NCBI GenBank assembly: GCA_028689585.1
Contig: JAQVCW010000004.1
Location: 62,001 to 126,000, forward strand
Direction: 5' to 3'
DNA: 64,000 nucleotides
Source: Lachnospiraceae bacterium
Lineage (GTDB): Bacteria > Bacillota > Clostridia > Lachnospirales > Lachnospiraceae
Of the stretch, positions 41,878-52,928 are shown piece by piece (the first letter of the stretch is position 1; each line of letters starts with the position of its first letter). Under the pieces are notes generated by a model. It saw only the letters and a list, made by a program, of their open reading frames with translations, was not told the origin of the DNA and searched no databases. Both the position numbers and the translations under genes were made by a program.

Positions 41878-43140
41878 ATGAAAGAAAAATTACAGACAGC
41901 ATATCAGGAGATCACACAGCATTTAAATCAGGAGCTGCTCCCATTCTGGGAAGCTCACGGGGTGGATGAAATTTACGGAGGATATCTCACTACATTTGAT
42001 GAAAACGGCAGAGAAAAGGAAGACGAAGACAAGTACATTGTGACCCAGACACGAATGATCTGGGGCTATTCGGCTTTTGCAAGAAAGCTGGGACATACGG
42101 AGTATCTGGCGAAAGCAAAGCAGGGGGTAGAATTTTTCATCCGCCATTTCTGGGACGAAACCAATGGCGGCTGGTACTGGAAAACGACCAGAGACGGTTC
42201 CCTGCTGGATAATGGAAAGGTGGTCTACGGACAGACCTTTGCTATTTATGCACTGGCTGAATATACGCTGGCCAGTGGAGATGCCATTGGAAAGGAATAC
42301 GCCTGCAGGACCTTCGAGCTTTTGCAGAAATACTGTGCAGATACCAGGTACGGCGGGTACTATGAGAATATGGAAGCGGACTGGAGCATATCAGAACCGG
42401 GTTTTGCAGCGGGAGATTTGAAATCGCTGGATATCCATATGCATACCATGGAGGCATTTACCACCCTGTATGAATGCACGGGGGAAGAGATACATAAACG
42501 CAAGCTTCAGGAAGTGATCGGAATTATTCTGGACCACATGGTAAACCGGGAAGCGGGCTGCGGTAAGAATCAGTTTGCACTGGATTTTCAGGTGAAGCCG
42601 GCAATTAATATCAGAAGAACCTGGAATGCCGAGCGGGAAACCGGTGAGGTGATCGAAGCGCCGACAGATACCACTTCCTATGGTCACAATGTGGAACTGG
42701 TCTGGCTGCTCCACCGCGCACTGGAAATTATGGATATGCCAATGGGTACTTATCAGGATATTGCCAGGAAGCTGATGAACCATGCGTTAAAGTATGGATT
42801 TGACTATCAGAGGGGCGGAGTCTACCGGGATGGCCCCCAGGAGGGAGCACCGCTGGTAAGAGATAAAGAGTGGTGGCAGAACTGCGAATCCCTGATCGGT
42901 TTTCTGGATGCATATGAAAGGTTTGGAGATACAAAATATCTGGAGGCTTTCTGGCTGAACTGGAAATTCGATACGGACTATATGATCAACCACGAAGTGG
43001 GAGAATGGAGGCAGCTTCTGCGTGAAGACGGCAGCATCCTGGTGCCTCAGATCGGAAATCCATGGAAAGCGATCTATCATTCGGGACGTTCCATGATGGA
43101 ATGCAGCCTTCGGCTGAAGAGACTGCTGGAGCAGGAGTGA
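41878..43140 (+). CDS. AGE-family sugar 2-epimerase (second copy)
   Basis: Identical to 4761-6023. Hairpin at 41845-41865. Confidence 0.85.
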   Translation: MKEKLQTAYQEITQHLNQELLPFWEAHGVDEIYGGYLTTFDENGREKEDEDKYIVTQTRMIWGYSAFARKLGHTEYLAKAKQGVEFFIRHFWDETNGGWYWKTTRDGSLLDNGKVVYGQTFAIYALAEYTLASGDAIGKEYACRTFELLQKYCADTRYGGYYENMEADWSISEPGFAAGDLKSLDIHMHTMEAFTTLYECTGEEIHKRKLQEVIGIILDHMVNREAGCGKNQFALDFQVKPAINIRRTWNAERETGEVIEAPTDTTSYGHNVELVWLLHRALEIMDMPMGTYQDIARKLMNHALKYGFDYQRGGVYRDGPQEGAPLVRDKEWWQNCESLIGFLDAYERFGDTKYLEAFWLNWKFDTDYMINHEVGEWRQLLREDGSILVPQIGNPWKAIYHSGRSMMECSLRLKRLLEQE

Positions 43141-43143
43141 AGA

Positions 43144-44016
43144 ATGACAGGAAGATTATTTAACGTACAGCGTTTTAGCGTGCATGACGGACCGGGGATC
43201 CGCACCACCCTGTTTTTCAAGGGCTGTAATCTGCGGTGCCGCTGGTGCCATAATCCGGAATCCTACAAAATGGAACCGGAGATCCAGTATCTCAGAGAAA
43301 AATGTATCGAATGCGGCGAATGCAGGAAGGTCTGTGAACATGGAATCCGGATCGAACAGGGGAAGAGAACAGGGCTGGAAAACTGTGTGCTCTGTCAGAA
43401 ATGTGTCGATGCCTGCATGAACGGCGCGTTAAAATATGCAGGAAGGGAATACACCCTGGAAGAGCTGACCGGTCTTGCTCTGCGGGACAGGGCATATTAT
43501 GAGAACTCAGGGGGCGGCATCACGGCTTCCGGAGGGGAGCCTCTGCTTCAGTCTGAATTTGTGGGACTGCTGTTTCAGAAAATGAAGGAACAGGGGATAT
43601 CGACAGCTTTGGATACCGCAGGAAATGTGGAGTTTGAGCATTTTCGCCGGGTGCTTCCGTTTACGGATCTGGTGCTGCTTGACATTAAGATAATGGATGA
43701 TGAGCTTCATCGAAGCTATACCGGAGCATCCAACCGAAAAATTCTGGAGAATGCCAGAAGATTGATGGAGATGGGGCAGAGGATGCACATCCGGGTTCCG
43801 GTGATTGCCGGCGTGAATGATACGCTGGAGAATGCATGGGCGCTGCAGAAACTGATTGATGGATATGAATGTGTAGAAAAAGTCCGATTTCTTCCTTATC
43901 ACAATATGGGGCTGGCAAAGGCTGCCAGCGTGAATTTGGAGATGGAGGAGTTTGCTCCGCCTCAAAAAGAGAGACTGGAGCAGATCAGGAGCGTTTTTGA
44001 CTTTTGCGCGGACTGA
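43144..44016 (+). CDS. Glycyl radical enzyme activating enzyme (second copy)
   Basis: Identical to 6027-6899. Confidence 0.95.
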   Translation: MTGRLFNVQRFSVHDGPGIRTTLFFKGCNLRCRWCHNPESYKMEPEIQYLREKCIECGECRKVCEHGIRIEQGKRTGLENCVLCQKCVDACMNGALKYAGREYTLEELTGLALRDRAYYENSGGGITASGGEPLLQSEFVGLLFQKMKEQGISTALDTAGNVEFEHFRRVLPFTDLVLLDIKIMDDELHRSYTGASNRKILENARRLMEMGQRMHIRVPVIAGVNDTLENAWALQKLIDGYECVEKVRFLPYHNMGLAKAASVNLEMEEFAPPQKERLEQIRSVFDFCAD

Positions 44017-44126
44017 TGGAAAAATACGGTGACAGAAATGAGAAGACAGATGCGGATCAGGAGCATCAGGAGATGATAGGAAAACAGATGCGGATCAGGA
44101 GCATCGGGAGAAGAGAGGAGACAGAT

Positions 44127-46460
44127 ATGGTCAGGCCGATAAGTGCTTCATTACAACATAGAATCGATAGCTGGCTGCTTCGGGACTACAGAGAAACTTT
44201 TATGGAACGGATCGAACTGGTACTGGAGGCGGAAAAGCTGTATGAAGATGAGGCGTATTCCACCCGGTACGGGCATACGCTTCAATATATTCTGGAAAAT
44301 ATCAGTGTGGTATTGGACGAAGGACCGATTGCAGGAGCAGTGAAGCTGAGAATACCCACAAAACAGGAAGAAGAAAAAATACTGGCAGAATATCATCGAT
44401 GGTGGAATATCCCGACTCAGGAACGTCATAAGAAAATTCTGTTCTATTATTCTGAAGGCTGGCTGAAATGCCGTCCGGATTTCTTTCCGTCGTTTGGACA
44501 CCTGGCGATGGACTGGGAAGGAATACTTGATCTGGGAATGGGCGGACTGAAGAAAAAAGCCCAGGACAGGCTGAAAGCAGAGTGCAGCAAAGACCAGGAG
44601 GAATTTCTCCAGGGAGCGGTTCTGTGCTATGACGCAGTGAGCATGTACATTCAACGGTGCAGCAGGGAGGCCGAAAAGCAGGGAAGAACCCGGATGGCGG
44701 CCGATCTGCAGCAGATTGCAGAAGGACCGGCCGAAACCTTTGCGCAGGCGCTGCAGCTTCTCTGGATTATGATTTTGATCTTGCAGAAGGTCTGCGGCTG
44801 CGGGGTATTGAACCTGAGCAGAATGGATCAATATCTGCTGTCAAGATACCGCACAGATCTGAAAAACGGGATTTTGACGGAAGAGGAAGCTTTGGAGCTG
44901 CTTCAGGAATTTTATTTCCACAACAATGAAATCATGGTTCAGACAGACCATATGTCACAGGAAATTGAGACAACCTCCTATACACTGGAGGTGGCGTATG
45001 ATGACCCGAACTATCTGACGCTGGGCGGAAAACTGGCGGACGGCCGGTCGGGAGTGAATGAACTGTCTTTTCGTATGGTGGAGGCGGCCCGGGCACTGCG
45101 GCTGAGGAATCCATTTATCGTGGTCCGGTATCATGAGGGAATTGATCCGAAATTCTGGAAATACTGCTGCGATGCCATGAGGGAAAACACCACGCTGGTA
45201 ATATACAATGATGAGACGATGATACCGGCGCTGAAATATTATGGAGTTAGGGAGCCGGAGGTATATGATTACGGGTTCTTTGGCTGCAATGACCCGAATA
45301 TTCCGGGCATGGAAGGCGGACTGCGCCAGGTATGGGTGAATCTGCTCAAGCCTCTGGAGCTGGCTCTGAATCAGGGGGACTATCCGATGGAACCGCTTGG
45401 GGATACGGTGCTGGAAAAGACCGGAAGCGGACAGCCGCTGGATCCCGAGTGCCAGTTTGATATCGATGACCGCATGACCGGGCTGATGACCGGGGCGTAT
45501 TATGGAATCAAAACCATGGCTCCCGAGAAAATGAACTCCATGGAAGAGGTACTGGAGGCTTACAGCCAGCAGCTCTCCTACCTGATGGCAGAGTTCCGGC
45601 GGGGCTTTGAACAGGATTTCGAGGTGGAGCAGGAAATCACCAGGAACAAGATTCGTATTGAGGACTGTTTCTTGAAAGGAACCATAGAAAATGGAGTGAC
45701 CTGGACGGAGGGCGGCACGAAATATCATAAGATCGTCACCCAGGGCAGCGGTCTGGCTACAGCCATTGACGCGCTCTATGCCATCGAGCAGATCTGCTTT
45801 GTGAAAAAGGAAATGACGGTGGGAGAGCTTGCACAGCTTTTGCGAACCGATTATGCGGGCAGGGAAAAGCTCTCTGTTCAATGGAAAAACAAACTGGACA
45901 AGTTTGGAAACGATATCGATGGGGTGGACCGGTATGCGAAAATAGTAACGGAGCTTTTTGTAAAAGCGACAGACGAAAGCAACAGGGGATATCTGTATCA
46001 GATGTGGCCTACCTACTCCACAGACCGTGATTTTACCACCATGGGCAGTTTTGTGGGGGCGACTCCCGATGGACGGCGGGCAAAGGAGCAGTTGAGCGAA
46101 AATCAGTCACCCACCAATGGAAAGGATTTATCGGGACTCACTGCCATGCTCAACTCCGTTTCAAAGATTCCGTTTGATAAGATTACCGGAGGACCGCTGA
46201 ATCTCAGGCTTCATCCGTCGGCGGTGGAAGGCGGGGACGGCCTGGATGTGTTATGCGCATTATTTAAGACCTATATGGAAAAGGGCGGAATGCAGCTTCA
46301 GGTGAATGTAGTGGATGCCCAGACACTGAAGGAAGCCCAGAAAACACCGGAAAAATACAGAACACTCTGTGTCAGAGTCACCGGCTACAGCGCATTTTTT
46401 GTGGAAATGGGAAAAAAGGCGCAGAATGAACTGATCGAAAGGACAGAGCATCTCATGTAG
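44127..46460 (+). CDS. Glycyl radical enzyme of unassigned subfamily (second copy)
   Basis: Identical to 7010-9343, including the Cys-Asn-Asp active-site segment. The duplicated leader recurs at 44046-44111. Confidence 0.93.
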   Translation: MVRPISASLQHRIDSWLLRDYRETFMERIELVLEAEKLYEDEAYSTRYGHTLQYILENISVVLDEGPIAGAVKLRIPTKQEEEKILAEYHRWWNIPTQERHKKILFYYSEGWLKCRPDFFPSFGHLAMDWEGILDLGMGGLKKKAQDRLKAECSKDQEEFLQGAVLCYDAVSMYIQRCSREAEKQGRTRMAADLQQIAEGPAETFAQALQLLWIMILILQKVCGCGVLNLSRMDQYLLSRYRTDLKNGILTEEEALELLQEFYFHNNEIMVQTDHMSQEIETTSYTLEVAYDDPNYLTLGGKLADGRSGVNELSFRMVEAARALRLRNPFIVVRYHEGIDPKFWKYCCDAMRENTTLVIYNDETMIPALKYYGVREPEVYDYGFFGCNDPNIPGMEGGLRQVWVNLLKPLELALNQGDYPMEPLGDTVLEKTGSGQPLDPECQFDIDDRMTGLMTGAYYGIKTMAPEKMNSMEEVLEAYSQQLSYLMAEFRRGFEQDFEVEQEITRNKIRIEDCFLKGTIENGVTWTEGGTKYHKIVTQGSGLATAIDALYAIEQICFVKKEMTVGELAQLLRTDYAGREKLSVQWKNKLDKFGNDIDGVDRYAKIVTELFVKATDESNRGYLYQMWPTYSTDRDFTTMGSFVGATPDGRRAKEQLSENQSPTNGKDLSGLTAMLNSVSKIPFDKITGGPLNLRLHPSAVEGGDGLDVLCALFKTYMEKGGMQLQVNVVDAQTLKEAQKTPEKYRTLCVRVTGYSAFFVEMGKKAQNELIERTEHLM

Positions 46461-46487
46461 CGGGAAGCAAAAAAGGAGGACAGGAGT

Positions 46488-47441
46488 ATGGGCAGGATGG
46501 TAAATACAGTAAATGGACCGCTGCCGGCGGAAGAACTGGGCGTGACTTTGATGCATGAGCATGTGCTGCAGGCCAACTGGTCTATGCGCATGTCCTATCC
46601 TCACTGGTTCAACTATGATGAGTTTATGGAATATGCATCGGAGGATGTGAAACGAACCCGTGAGATCGGGGTGCGGACGCTGGTGGAGCAGACGCCGGTA
46701 TGCCTCGGACGGGATATTCACGCGATCAGGGAAGTGGCTGATCGGACGGGAATACAGATCATCGCATGTACCGGTTTTTTCTACACGGAAAACCAGTGGC
46801 TGTTCGGGCGCAGCGAAGAGAGTCTGATGGAATGTATGCGAAAGGATATCAATGAGGGGATTCAGGATACGGATATCCGCCCCGGACTGATTAAATGTGC
46901 AACCGATGTGGCCGGAGTCACACCGATCAACCGGGTATTGCTCAATGCCCATGCCCGTATGGCGAAGGAAAGCGGACTGCCCATTGCAACTCATTCCTAT
47001 TATGGCAACCGGAGCGGATTGCAGCAGATGGATGTTTTTGAACAGCATGGACTGAATCCGGAAAAAATACTGATCGGCCACTGCGGCGATACCAATGATC
47101 TGGGTTATCTGGAGGAACTGCTGTCCAGAGGCTGCTATATCGGACTGGATCGATTTGGAGATGATGAAAAAAATCCGTTGAAAAACAGAGTCGATACGCT
47201 GATGAAGCTGTGCGAACGGGGCTGGATCAGTCAACTGATGATTTCTCATGACTATGTCAGCTTTGTGGATCTGGGCAGCTTCGAATGGAAAAATAAGCGG
47301 GGCACGGATCCGGACGATGCGGTATACAACAGCCGCTATATCCACAGATACGTGCTGCCCATGCTCAGAGAGCTGGGATTTGAAGAAAAGGGAATCCAGC
47401 AGCTTCTGGTGGAAAACCCGAAAAACTATTTTCTGGCCTGA
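46488..47441 (+). CDS. Phosphotriesterase-family hydrolase 1 (second copy)
   Basis: Identical to 9371-10324. Confidence 0.85.
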   Translation: MGRMVNTVNGPLPAEELGVTLMHEHVLQANWSMRMSYPHWFNYDEFMEYASEDVKRTREIGVRTLVEQTPVCLGRDIHAIREVADRTGIQIIACTGFFYTENQWLFGRSEESLMECMRKDINEGIQDTDIRPGLIKCATDVAGVTPINRVLLNAHARMAKESGLPIATHSYYGNRSGLQQMDVFEQHGLNPEKILIGHCGDTNDLGYLEELLSRGCYIGLDRFGDDEKNPLKNRVDTLMKLCERGWISQLMISHDYVSFVDLGSFEWKNKRGTDPDDAVYNSRYIHRYVLPMLRELGFEEKGIQQLLVENPKNYFLA

Positions 47442-47575
47442 GCGCTGACAGGAAAACCAGAGGGCGGAAAAACCAGAAAAGGAAGGCTTCAGGGCAGGTA
47501 CTATCTGGCCTGAGCGGATTCCGGGAAGAGCGCAGAAAGAATAAAAACGGCAAAAGAAGGAGGCGGACAGCAGGC

Positions 47576-48724
47576 ATGAAAATAAAATCAATCGAAACAT
47601 TTAAGGTGGAGCCGCGCTGGTGTTTTTTAAAGGTGACCACGGAAAGCGGTCTGGTGGGATGGGGCGAACCTGTAATCGAAGGAAAAGCATCCACCGTAGA
47701 GGCAGCCGTGCATGAAATGAAGGATTATATGATAGGCAGATCTGCTGAAAATGTGGAAGAAATCTGGCAGACACTGTATCGCGGAGCGTTTTACCGGGGA
47801 GGTCCGATCCTGACCAGCGCAATGTCGGGTATTGATCAGGCTCTTTGGGATATCAAGGGAAAAGCTCATAACATGCCGGTCTATGATTTCTTCGGCGGTG
47901 CAGTCAAAGACAAAATGAAGGTATACTGCTGGATCGGCGGTGACCGTCCGGATGATGTGGCGAAAGCGGCCGTGGAAAAATACGAACAGGGTTATCGGGC
48001 CATCAAAATGAATGCGACACCGGAGATTGGCTGGATCGACAATTATCAGGTCGTGGATGATGTGCTGAAGCGTGTGGCAGGCATCCGGGAGGCGCTTGGA
48101 TATCGGATGGATATCGCGCTGGACTTCCATGGCCGGGTACATAAAGGAATGGCAAAGGTCATTATGAAGGAGCTGGAACAGTTCCATCCCATGTTTGTGG
48201 AAGAACCGGTACTCTGTGAGAACGAAGAAGCATTCCGGGAACTGAAAAGCTGCACCAGCATTCCGATCGCCACCGGAGAAAGGAATTTCACCCGCTGGGG
48301 CTTCAAGAACATGATCACCGGCGGAGGAGTGGACATTATACAGCCGGATTTAAGTCATGCCGGAGGCATCTCAGAGGTGCGCCGGATTGCTGCCATGGCC
48401 GAAGCCTATGACATTGCAGTTGCGCCTCACTGTCCGCTGGGACCGGTAGCGCTGGCAAGCTGCCTGCAGCTTGATTTCTGCACCACCAACGCATTCATAC
48501 AGGAGCAGAGTCTTGGCATCCACTACAACCAGGGATCAGATCTCATGGACTATCTGACAGATCAGTCCGTCTTCGAATACAAAGAAGGATATGTAAATAA
48601 ACTGACCGGCCCCGGGCTTGGCGTGGAAGTAAACGAAGAAAAAATCCGCGAAAAAGCATTGAAATGGGAAGAGTGGAGAAATCCGGTCTGGAGCACACCG
48701 GATGGAAATATCGCAGAGTGGTAA
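47576..48724 (+). CDS. dgoD: D-galactonate dehydratase (second copy)
   Basis: Identical to 10459-11607. Confidence 0.93.
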   Translation: MKIKSIETFKVEPRWCFLKVTTESGLVGWGEPVIEGKASTVEAAVHEMKDYMIGRSAENVEEIWQTLYRGAFYRGGPILTSAMSGIDQALWDIKGKAHNMPVYDFFGGAVKDKMKVYCWIGGDRPDDVAKAAVEKYEQGYRAIKMNATPEIGWIDNYQVVDDVLKRVAGIREALGYRMDIALDFHGRVHKGMAKVIMKELEQFHPMFVEEPVLCENEEAFRELKSCTSIPIATGERNFTRWGFKNMITGGGVDIIQPDLSHAGGISEVRRIAAMAEAYDIAVAPHCPLGPVALASCLQLDFCTTNAFIQEQSLGIHYNQGSDLMDYLTDQSVFEYKEGYVNKLTGPGLGVEVNEEKIREKALKWEEWRNPVWSTPDGNIAEW

Positions 48725-48787
48725 ATGGGGACGGTTCTCGGGGTGAAGGGGGGACGGTTCTCTGAAAATCAGAGAACCGTCCCCCCC
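48725..48787 (+). repeat. GGGGACGGTTCTC palindromic element (repeat of 11608-11670)
   Basis: Same composite palindrome and orientation as the element after the first dgoD. Confidence 0.85.
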
Positions 48788-48920
48788 AGCATGGGAGCGG
48801 TTTGCTGTTTTTATTTCCCATAATGTCATAATGTAATAACACAGAGGGAATAATTTGAACAAAAACAAGGCACTGCCATTGTGCATAATAACTAAAAATA
48901 AAACTAAATATAAAAATGAA

Positions 48921-48970
48921 TTGACATTATATACAAGACAAGATATATTAATAATATGAAACCGGTTGCA
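48921..48970 (+). promoter_or_regulatory. Promoter and LacI-type operator of second ABC operon (second copy)
   Basis: Repeat of 11804-11853: TTGACA, 17 bases, TATATT, and the CCGG-centred operator. Confidence 0.75.
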
Positions 48971-49058
48971 TAAAAGTACAATCAGATTCCTGGGGGGAAC
49001 GGTGCGGATAGAAACCGGTAAGCTGCTTGTCGTTCATCAAAAAAGGAGGTATTTCTAA

Positions 49059-50096
49059 ATGAAAAAGAGACTCGTAAGTGCATTATTAACAGCAACTATG
49101 GTGGTTGGAATGATGACGGGTGTCACCAGCTATGCAGAAGAAGCAAAAGAATATGATGTGATTTATCTTTCCTGCTCTACCGCATCTGAATTCTGGCAGT
49201 ATATCGGAATTGGTATTCAGAATGCAGCACTGGATTTTGAGGCGGAAAATGGCATTAAGGTAAATCTGCAGGTTACCGGACCGGCAGAAGAATCTCAGAC
49301 GGAAGCTTACGTTACTTCTTTTGAAGAAGCAATCGCAGCTATGCCGGATGCGATCGTTACGGCTACTCAGGTAGCGGATGCCACAGTTCCAAAGGCAACG
49401 GAGGCAGTTGGTCAGGGGATCGTGCTGAACTTCGTAAACTGCGGTCTGTCTACACCGGATGTTACCGACTATGATGATATTTATAATCAGTTCTATTATT
49501 GCTCCAATGAAACGATCGGACGTCTGGCAGCAGAGACCATGCTTGCGAAGATGAAAGAAAAAGGAATTGAGCCAAAAGGAACCATTGCTATGAACTTCTC
49601 TGTAGTTAATGAGACTCTGGCAGCCAGAATGACAGGCTTCAGTGATTATATGGCAGAAAACGCACCGGATATCGTGTGCACAGAGACCTTCTACAATGAT
49701 AATAATCTGGAGACTGCTCAGGCAAACGTAGAAAACCAGATCTCCACCTATGGCGATGAACTGGTAGGTATCTATGGCGGACAGAATATTTCTGCAGACG
49801 GTGCGTGTCTGGCGGCAGCGGCAGCAAATATTTCGGACAAGGTTGCAGTAGTTGGTGTTGATTCAGATGCTACCGAGATTGAAGCTCTGGAAAACGGAAC
49901 CCTGGATGCAATCGTGGTTCAGGATGCTTATGCACAGGGATATGCAGCGATGGAAAATGCTCTGCTGACACTGCTTAACGGCGAGAATCCGGAAAGCGAA
50001 AAGAAAGTAAACTGTGAACCGGTTGCGATCACAGCAGATAATATGGGAACAGATGCTATGCAGGCCCTGTTAAATCCGACTCTTCTTGCTAAATAA
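49059..50096 (+). CDS. Sugar-binding protein 2 (second copy)
   Basis: Identical to 11942-12979. The structured RNA element downstream recurs at 50197-50303. Confidence 0.87.
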   Translation: MKKRLVSALLTATMVVGMMTGVTSYAEEAKEYDVIYLSCSTASEFWQYIGIGIQNAALDFEAENGIKVNLQVTGPAEESQTEAYVTSFEEAIAAMPDAIVTATQVADATVPKATEAVGQGIVLNFVNCGLSTPDVTDYDDIYNQFYYCSNETIGRLAAETMLAKMKEKGIEPKGTIAMNFSVVNETLAARMTGFSDYMAENAPDIVCTETFYNDNNLETAQANVENQISTYGDELVGIYGGQNISADGACLAAAAANISDKVAVVGVDSDATEIEALENGTLDAIVVQDAYAQGYAAMENALLTLLNGENPESEKKVNCEPVAITADNMGTDAMQALLNPTLLAK

Positions 50097-50330
50097 TATT
50101 TAAGAGCGCTTCTGTGTTCTTGCTTTAGGATGCGCTGTCTGCTGTGTGGGACAAAAATCCTGCGTGTCCTGGCGATAAGATAACTAATTATAGGCGAGGC
50201 TGCCGCGATATGGTCTGGTTCCTGCCGCCCGGTAAGGTTCCTTCCGTTGAGAGACGGAGGAAACCGCAGCGGGATGGAGGAAAATAGAAACCTGCGGCAG
50301 CCTTGTTTCATAACTCGGGAAGGTGATAAA

Positions 50331-51839
50331 GTGGATAATACGATTTTAAAAATTGAACATATCAGTAAGTTTTATCCCGGAGTAACTGCATTAAATGATG
50401 TAAGCTTTACGATACAAAAAGGAGAGGTACGTGCGCTGGTAGGAGAGAATGGTGCAGGAAAATCGACTTTGATAAAATGCATCATGGGTGTGGAAGTACC
50501 AAATAAGGGAACAATCAGTCTGAATGATAATGGAAACTGGGTCTCCGGTATGGATGCGCTGCAGGCTCAGGCTCACGGAATGTTTGCAAATTATCAGCAT
50601 GTAAATATTTCGCCGGATTTAAGCATTGCGGAGAATTACTTTTTGGGAAGAGTGCCCAGGACAAAGCTGGGACTGGTTGACTGGAAAAAAATGAAGGAAG
50701 AAAGTCAGCAGATCGTGAATAAATTCAAAATGGATGTGAATCCACAGGCGAAGATCAAGGATCTGCCGATTGCCATGCAGGCGATGGTTACGATCAGCAA
50801 AATATCAGTAAATGAAGATATCAAACTGGTTATTTTTGATGAACCCACTGCATTATTGGAAAATGAAAAGGTGGAAACACTGTTTTCGTATATTAAAGAA
50901 TTGAAAAATCAGGGTGTAAGCATCATTTACATATCGCATCGGCTGGAAGAAATTATGGATATCTGTGATACGGTGACGATTTTAAAGGATGGCACCTATG
51001 TGGATACAAAATCCGTTTCCGAGGTGACAAAGGAAACACTGGTTTCTATGATGGTAGGAAGAAAAATGTCCGATATCTATGGAATCAAACATTTTAAACC
51101 CGGAAAAGAACTGCTTCGTGTGGAAGGACTGAGTGATGAGACACATTTTCAAAACATTGATTTTACAGTTCATGCCGGTGAAATCCTGGGATTTTTCGGC
51201 CTGGTAGGTGCCGGACGGAGTGAAATTATGCGTGCAGTCTACGGAGTAGACCGGTATAAGACAGGAAAGGTCTATCTGAGAGGGGAAGAGACTCACATCA
51301 GAAATCCCCAGAATGCGCTGATGAAGGGGATCGGTTTCCTGACAGAGGACCGGCGTGCGGATGGACTGGCGCTGCCGCTGGAGATTAAAGTCAATATAAA
51401 TATGAATTCCTACGATATCATAAGCAGTGCCGGGATGATCAATCTGAAAAAGGAACAGGAAAGAGCCGAAGAATTCTGCGAAAAGATCAATGTGAAGACA
51501 CCGAGCATACAGCAGCAGGTCGGCAATCTGTCCGGAGGAAACCAGCAGAAGGTGGTTATTGCAAAGCTGCTCTGCCGCGATCCTGAAATCCTGATCTTTG
51601 ACGAACCTACGGTGGGTGTAGATGTAGGAGCGAAGGAAGAGATATTTAAACTGATCGAAAAGCTGACAGAACAGGGGAAGGGAGTTATCCTGATCTCATC
51701 TTATCTTCCGGAGGTTATGGGGCTGGCGGACCGGCTGATCGTAATGTCTCAGGGAAAGATAACGGTATGCTATGACAATGAACAGATGCAGAACCTGACA
51801 GAAGAACAGGTGCTGATGGCAGCATCAATTGAAGAATAA
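50331..51839 (+). CDS. Sugar ABC ATPase 2 (second copy)
   Basis: Identical to 13214-14722, GTG start. Confidence 0.93.
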   Translation: MDNTILKIEHISKFYPGVTALNDVSFTIQKGEVRALVGENGAGKSTLIKCIMGVEVPNKGTISLNDNGNWVSGMDALQAQAHGMFANYQHVNISPDLSIAENYFLGRVPRTKLGLVDWKKMKEESQQIVNKFKMDVNPQAKIKDLPIAMQAMVTISKISVNEDIKLVIFDEPTALLENEKVETLFSYIKELKNQGVSIIYISHRLEEIMDICDTVTILKDGTYVDTKSVSEVTKETLVSMMVGRKMSDIYGIKHFKPGKELLRVEGLSDETHFQNIDFTVHAGEILGFFGLVGAGRSEIMRAVYGVDRYKTGKVYLRGEETHIRNPQNALMKGIGFLTEDRRADGLALPLEIKVNINMNSYDIISSAGMINLKKEQERAEEFCEKINVKTPSIQQQVGNLSGGNQQKVVIAKLLCRDPEILIFDEPTVGVDVGAKEEIFKLIEKLTEQGKGVILISSYLPEVMGLADRLIVMSQGKITVCYDNEQMQNLTEEQVLMAASIEE

Positions 51840-51857
51840 GGGCGGGGAGGTTTTCAA

Positions 51858-52814
51858 ATGAACAAAAAATCATCCAATGGAGTAAAGCATTTTTATCAGC
51901 ATACGGAGTTTTCGCTGATTGTAATTATTGTTATTTTGTTTCTGGCATCTGTATTCGGAACAAAAAACTTTTTCTCAGAATATAATCTGATGAACTTACT
52001 GAAACAGTGCTCTATCATAGGTGTTCTTGCAATCGCAGAGACATTTATCATCATCACATCCGGTATTGATATCAGTATTGGCGCAATTACCGGTCTTTCC
52101 TGTATGGCAATTGCGCTGCTACAGTCAAAAGCAGGTATGAACATTGCAGCTTCTGTAGTTCTGGCAATTGTGATCGGAGCAATCTGCGGATTTTATAATG
52201 CAATTATCATTTATGAATTTCGTGTAACGCCCATGATAGCCACCCTTGGATCGCAGACGATCATCCGTGGCGCAGTGAAGATTATTTCGGAAGCAAAGAC
52301 GGTTTCCGGATTAAATAAAAGCTTTACGGTACTGGGCACATCCTCTGTATGGAAGCTGCCGTCACTGGCATTGATCTGGATCGTGGTGGCGATTATTGCA
52401 ATCTTTGTTCTGCGGTATACGGTATTTGGAAGGAATCTGTATGTAATGGGAAGCGGCGTCGAAGTGGCGCGGCTGAGCGGGATCAAGGTAAGAAAAATGT
52501 TTTACATGGTCTACTCTCTCTGCGGTATGCTCTGCGGAATAGCAGGAGTTATGCTGGCGGCCCGTATCAACAGCGCGGTGCCCACCGGCGGTGAAGGCTA
52601 TGAAATGGATGCGATAGCAGCGGCGGTTATCGGCGGGGCATCTCTCAGCGGCGGCAGAGGAGCAGTCACCGGTACCATTCTTGGCACAATATTAATGGTG
52701 TTGATCACCAATGCAGGAACACAGTTCGGGCTGAATACGTTCGTTCTTGAAATTACCTCGGGTGTGCTGATTACACTGGCTGTCGTCGTCGATCAGATTA
52801 AATCCAGAAAATAG
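51858..52814 (+). CDS. Sugar ABC permease, second system (second copy)
   Basis: Identical to 14741-15697. The lacI promoter recurs at 52816-52844. Confidence 0.92.
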   Translation: MNKKSSNGVKHFYQHTEFSLIVIIVILFLASVFGTKNFFSEYNLMNLLKQCSIIGVLAIAETFIIITSGIDISIGAITGLSCMAIALLQSKAGMNIAASVVLAIVIGAICGFYNAIIIYEFRVTPMIATLGSQTIIRGAVKIISEAKTVSGLNKSFTVLGTSSVWKLPSLALIWIVVAIIAIFVLRYTVFGRNLYVMGSGVEVARLSGIKVRKMFYMVYSLCGMLCGIAGVMLAARINSAVPTGGEGYEMDAIAAAVIGGASLSGGRGAVTGTILGTILMVLITNAGTQFGLNTFVLEITSGVLITLAVVVDQIKSRK

Positions 52815-52928
52815 GTTGATAAAGTTTTGAAAGTAAGGTATGATATTCAGCAAATCAGCGGTTATTTGCCTCGGGATCCTACCAGAGAGAATGTGCGCGG
52901 ATGAATAGAGAAAAAGTGAGTAAAATAA

